Shown in pieces: positions 5,605 through 7,458 of a stretch of 7,458 nt of DNA. The stretch's first letter is position 1; each line of letters begins with the position of its first letter. The notes beneath the pieces were generated by a model. The model saw only the letters and a program-made list of their open reading frames with translations. It was not told the origin of the DNA and ran no database searches. The position numbers and the translations under genes were made by a program. The stretch is from Pseudomonadota bacterium (GTDB lineage: Bacteria > Pseudomonadota > Alphaproteobacteria > Rhizobiales > Rhizobiaceae): NCBI GenBank assembly GCA_023388675.1, contig JAEWFU010000246.1:1-7458 (forward strand). The letters run 5' to 3'.

Positions 5605-6363
5605 ATGCCCGGCAGATTCGACTTTCACGGCAGGACGGTGCTCGTCACCGGAGGCGGGCGCGGCATCGGCCTCGAAATGACGCGGCAACTCGCAGCGAAA
5701 GGCGCCCGGGTGGTGGTGGTTGGCCGCAATGCCGACGCGCTAGCGGCCGTCACGGCCGAGCTCGGCGACGCCGTGGCGACAAGACAGGCCGACCTGGGAG
5801 CCCCGGGCGCAGTGCCGTCGCTGGCGGCATGGATGCGTGAAAGCCATCCGGATTGCAGCGTCCTCGTCAACAACGCCGCGATCATGCATCACCTCGATCT
5901 GACGACGCACAGCCTCGATCGGCTCGATACGATCGACGCGGAGGTCGCAATCAACGTGACCGCACCGCTGCAGCTCGCCGTGGCGATGCTGCCGCTGTTG
6001 CGCATGCACCGCTCGGCGGCGGTCGTCAATGTCACCTCGGGCCTCGCCATCGCGCCCAAGCGTGAGGCGGCGGTCTACTGTGCCACCAAGGCTGCGCTGC
6101 GCAGCTTCACCCGTTCGCTGCGCGATCAGTGCCGTGCTTCGGGCCTGCCGATACAGGTTTCGGAAGCGGTGATGACGCTCGTCGACACCACGCTTTCGCG
6201 CCCCGGCGCGGTGCGCAAATATCCGCCGGCTCGCGCCGCCGCCGACCTTATCGCCGGGGTCGAGCGCGGGCAGGACGAAATCTGGATCGAAAAGACGAAG
6301 CTGCTGCGCGTCGTCCATCGCCTCTCCCCCGGCCTCGCCTACCGCATCATGCGCGACCGCTGA
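5605..6363 (+). CDS. Short-chain dehydrogenase/reductase, DltE-like (COG3967)
   Basis: NAD(P)-dependent oxidoreductase with a Rossmann fold, 252 residues, normal for the classical SDR class. Seen: cofactor motif TGGGRGIG at 15-22, an R41 after the second strand (VVVVGRN) that would favour NADP, ADL at 62-64, NNAA at 89-92, and the catalytic tetrad N117 (INVTAP), S145 (NVTSGLA), Y158 and K162 (YCATK). The C-terminal KTKLLRVVHRLSPGLAYRIMRD is characteristic of the DltE-like group, whose substrates are poorly known. Odd: the loop after strand six, usually PP or PG before LVDT, reads VMTLVDT. ATG 5605 (GGA 6 nt upstream) fits homologues; an ATG at 5581 would add eight residues and cannot be excluded. 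It is divergent from a TetR gene with a palindrome between, and 30 bp before a methyltransferase gene on the same strand, so probably the first gene of a two-gene unit. Confidence 0.9.
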   Translation: MPGRFDFHGRTVLVTGGGRGIGLEMTRQLAAKGARVVVVGRNADALAAVTAELGDAVATRQADLGAPGAVPSLAAWMRESHPDCSVLVNNAAIMHHLDLTTHSLDRLDTIDAEVAINVTAPLQLAVAMLPLLRMHRSAAVVNVTSGLAIAPKREAAVYCATKAALRSFTRSLRDQCRASGLPIQVSEAVMTLVDTTLSRPGAVRKYPPARAAADLIAGVERGQDEIWIEKTKLLRVVHRLSPGLAYRIMRDR

Positions 6364-6393
6364 AACCGCAATTGTCGAAGGGAAACGTCCCCG

Positions 6394-6960
6394 ATGTCCG
6401 AGCTTGCCGCTTTTTCCGCCCAGCTTCTGCGCAGGCCGCGCGAGGTCTCGGCGATCGCGCCCTCCTCGCCTCACCTGTGCCGGGCGATGGCGGCGCAGAT
6501 TCCGCGCTCGGCCCGCCGGGTCGCCGAATTCGGCCCGGGAACCGGCAACGTGACGCGCGCGATCCTCGACGTCGGCATTGCGCCGACGGACCTCAGCCTG
6601 TTCGAGATCAACCCGGCGTTCTGCCAGCTCTTGCGCGCGACCCACCCGGCCGTCGCCGTCTTCAACGAACCGGCCGAGATGCTGGCGCTTGCCGGGCCGG
6701 CCCCGTTCGATGCGGTCGTATCCGGCCTGCCGCTGCTGTCGATGTCCGCGGCCACGCAGGAAGCCATCGTCACCGCCGCCTTCTCCGGGCTGGGTGAGGA
6801 CGGCGTCTACATCCAGTTCACCTACGGTCCCGTCTCGCCGCTGCGTGAAACCATCGCCGCGCGGCTGGGCCTCAGCTACACCCGCACCCGCCGCATCTGG
6901 CGCAACCTGCCGCCCGCGACCGTCTATGTTTACCGGCGTGCGCGGCCCACCTCACCCTGA
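6394..6960 (+). CDS. PmtA-like SAM-dependent methyltransferase (phospholipid N-methyltransferase family, COG3963)
   Basis: Class I methyltransferase, 188 residues. The family includes rhizobial PmtA, which methylates phosphatidylethanolamine towards phosphatidylcholine at the membrane face. Seen: the N-terminal REVSAIAPSSPHLCRAM (16-32), which corresponds to the family's GxIxPTS region, SAM motif I AEFGPGTGNVT (44-54), the acidic end of strand two at E71 (LFEINPAF), motif IV-like VVSGLPLLSM (108-117), and the family hallmark QFTYGPVSPLRE (141-152), then NLPPATVYVYRR (171-182). It is slightly shorter at the N-terminus than PmtA of about 200 residues and lacks most of its basic leading segment, so the substrate may differ; a true PmtA role is only a possibility. 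AAGGGA precedes the ATG by 10 nt. It is 30 bp behind the SDR gene and likely cotranscribed. The 3' end overlaps the convergent acetyltransferase gene by 9 bp. Confidence 0.87.
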   Translation: MSELAAFSAQLLRRPREVSAIAPSSPHLCRAMAAQIPRSARRVAEFGPGTGNVTRAILDVGIAPTDLSLFEINPAFCQLLRATHPAVAVFNEPAEMLALAGPAPFDAVVSGLPLLSMSAATQEAIVTAAFSGLGEDGVYIQFTYGPVSPLRETIAARLGLSYTRTRRIWRNLPPATVYVYRRARPTSP

Positions 6961-7458
6961 AGGCAGCGTCTTGTCGCCTGCACCCAGCGACCGCTGCATC
7001 AGCACCGTATCGACCCACCGGCCGAGCTTGAAGCCCACCGAGGTGAACGTGCCGGCATGGGCAAAGCCCATGCGCCTGTGCAGCGCGATGGAACCCTCAT
7101 TGCCGCTATTGCCGATCACGGCGAGCATCTGGCGCCACGGTCCCTTTTCGCAGCGCGCGATCAACTCGCCCAGCAGCGCGCTGCCGATGCCCTTTCCCGC
7201 AAGCCCGTCGGCGACATAGACGGAATCCTCGATCGAAAACCGATAAGCCGGCCGCGGCCTGTAGGCGGTTGCATAGGCGTACCCCACCACGCGCCCGTCG
7301 AGTTCGGCGGCGAGATACGGAAGCCCCGCCGCAAGCACGGCAGCACGCCGCGCCAACATCTCCTCGACCTCCGGCGGCACCTCCTCGAAGGTCGCCAGCC
7401 CATGCAGCACATGATGCGCGTAGATCGCCCGGATCGCCGCCATGTCGGCCTCGCCCGC
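6952..7458 (-). CDS. GNAT N-acetyltransferase, phosphinothricin acetyltransferase type (5' end cut by window edge)
   Basis: Cytoplasmic acetyl-CoA-dependent N-acetyltransferase; 168 residues are visible. Homologues start with a strand like MIRPATEADM, and the frame stays open to the right edge (AGEADMAAIRAIYAHHV), so the ATG at 7443 is internal and a handful of residues are missing. Family marks: LATFEEVPPE (21-30), RPRPAYRFSIEDSVYV (67-82), acetyl-CoA motif A at about 82-97, GNSGNEGSIALHRRMGF (116-132) and VGFKLGRWVDTVLMQ (141-155). These match phosphinothricin/methionine sulfone/sulfoximine acetyltransferases (pat/bar/MddA group); the natural substrate of such chromosomal copies is often unknown. 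In motif A, normally R/Q-x-x-G-x-G/A, the first position is alanine (A87 in AGKGIG). It converges on the methyltransferase gene with a 9-bp overlap. Confidence 0.88.
   Translation of the reverse strand, partial: AGEADMAAIRAIYAHHVLHGLATFEEVPPEVEEMLARRAAVLAAGLPYLAAELDGRVVGYAYATAYRPRPAYRFSIEDSVYVADGLAGKGIGSALLGELIARCEKGPWRQMLAVIGNSGNEGSIALHRRMGFAHAGTFTSVGFKLGRWVDTVLMQRSLGAGDKTLPSG

Noticed and set aside
1..7458. CRISPR array, tRNA, insertion sequence or phage-like genes
   Set aside because: No regularly spaced repeats, no tRNA-like cloverleaf, and no transposase, integrase or terminal inverted repeats were seen.

Overview
The window is GC-rich, gene-dense and strictly bacterial in layout, with GTG starts, a 4-nt stop/start overlap and short intergenic gaps. 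Its gene content points to an alphaproteobacterium, most likely of the Rhizobiales/Hyphomicrobiales (Mesorhizobium-like). That content includes an NrtABC/SsuABC-type importer, a rhizobial-style phospholipid N-methyltransferase homologue, paired TetR/VOC genes and a phosphinothricin-type acetyltransferase. This taxonomic call is inferred from gene families and composition; no marker gene is present.

Left part (1-3825, all minus strand): a nearly complete GyrI-like small-molecule-binding protein runs off the left edge. To its right, reading leftward in transcription order, is a three-gene ABC importer: periplasmic substrate-binding protein (2683-3711), ATPase (1803-2624) and permease (718-1806). 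A TTGACA-type promoter with a palindromic spacer lies in front of the binding protein. The importer belongs to the nitrate/sulfonate/taurine/NMT1 superfamily, but nothing in the sequence fixes its substrate. The permease has an enlarged N-terminus.

Middle part (3826-5527): a VOC/glyoxalase-fold protein (minus) is divergent from a TetR regulator (plus). The 70-bp gap between them contains two related palindromes built on the half-site ACATACAG. One covers the -10 region of the VOC promoter and the other runs into the ATG of the regulator. This looks like a compact self-regulated sensor/response pair. A second, unrelated TetR gene (minus) converges on the first with a 33-bp coding overlap.

Right part (5528-7458): the second TetR gene is divergent from an SDR oxidoreductase of the DltE-like group. 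Between them are a good TetR promoter and a 16-bp operator-like palindrome at its predicted start of transcription. The SDR is followed 30 bp later by a PmtA-like (COG3963) SAM-dependent methyltransferase, and the two probably form an operon. A GNAT acetyltransferase of the phosphinothricin N-acetyltransferase type (minus) converges with a 9-bp overlap and is cut at its N-terminus by the right edge.

No tRNA, rRNA, CRISPR, insertion sequence or phage gene is visible. The most informative content is regulatory: three palindromes at divergent or upstream promoters, two of them tied to TetR genes. I see no clearly new defence or biosynthetic system here.
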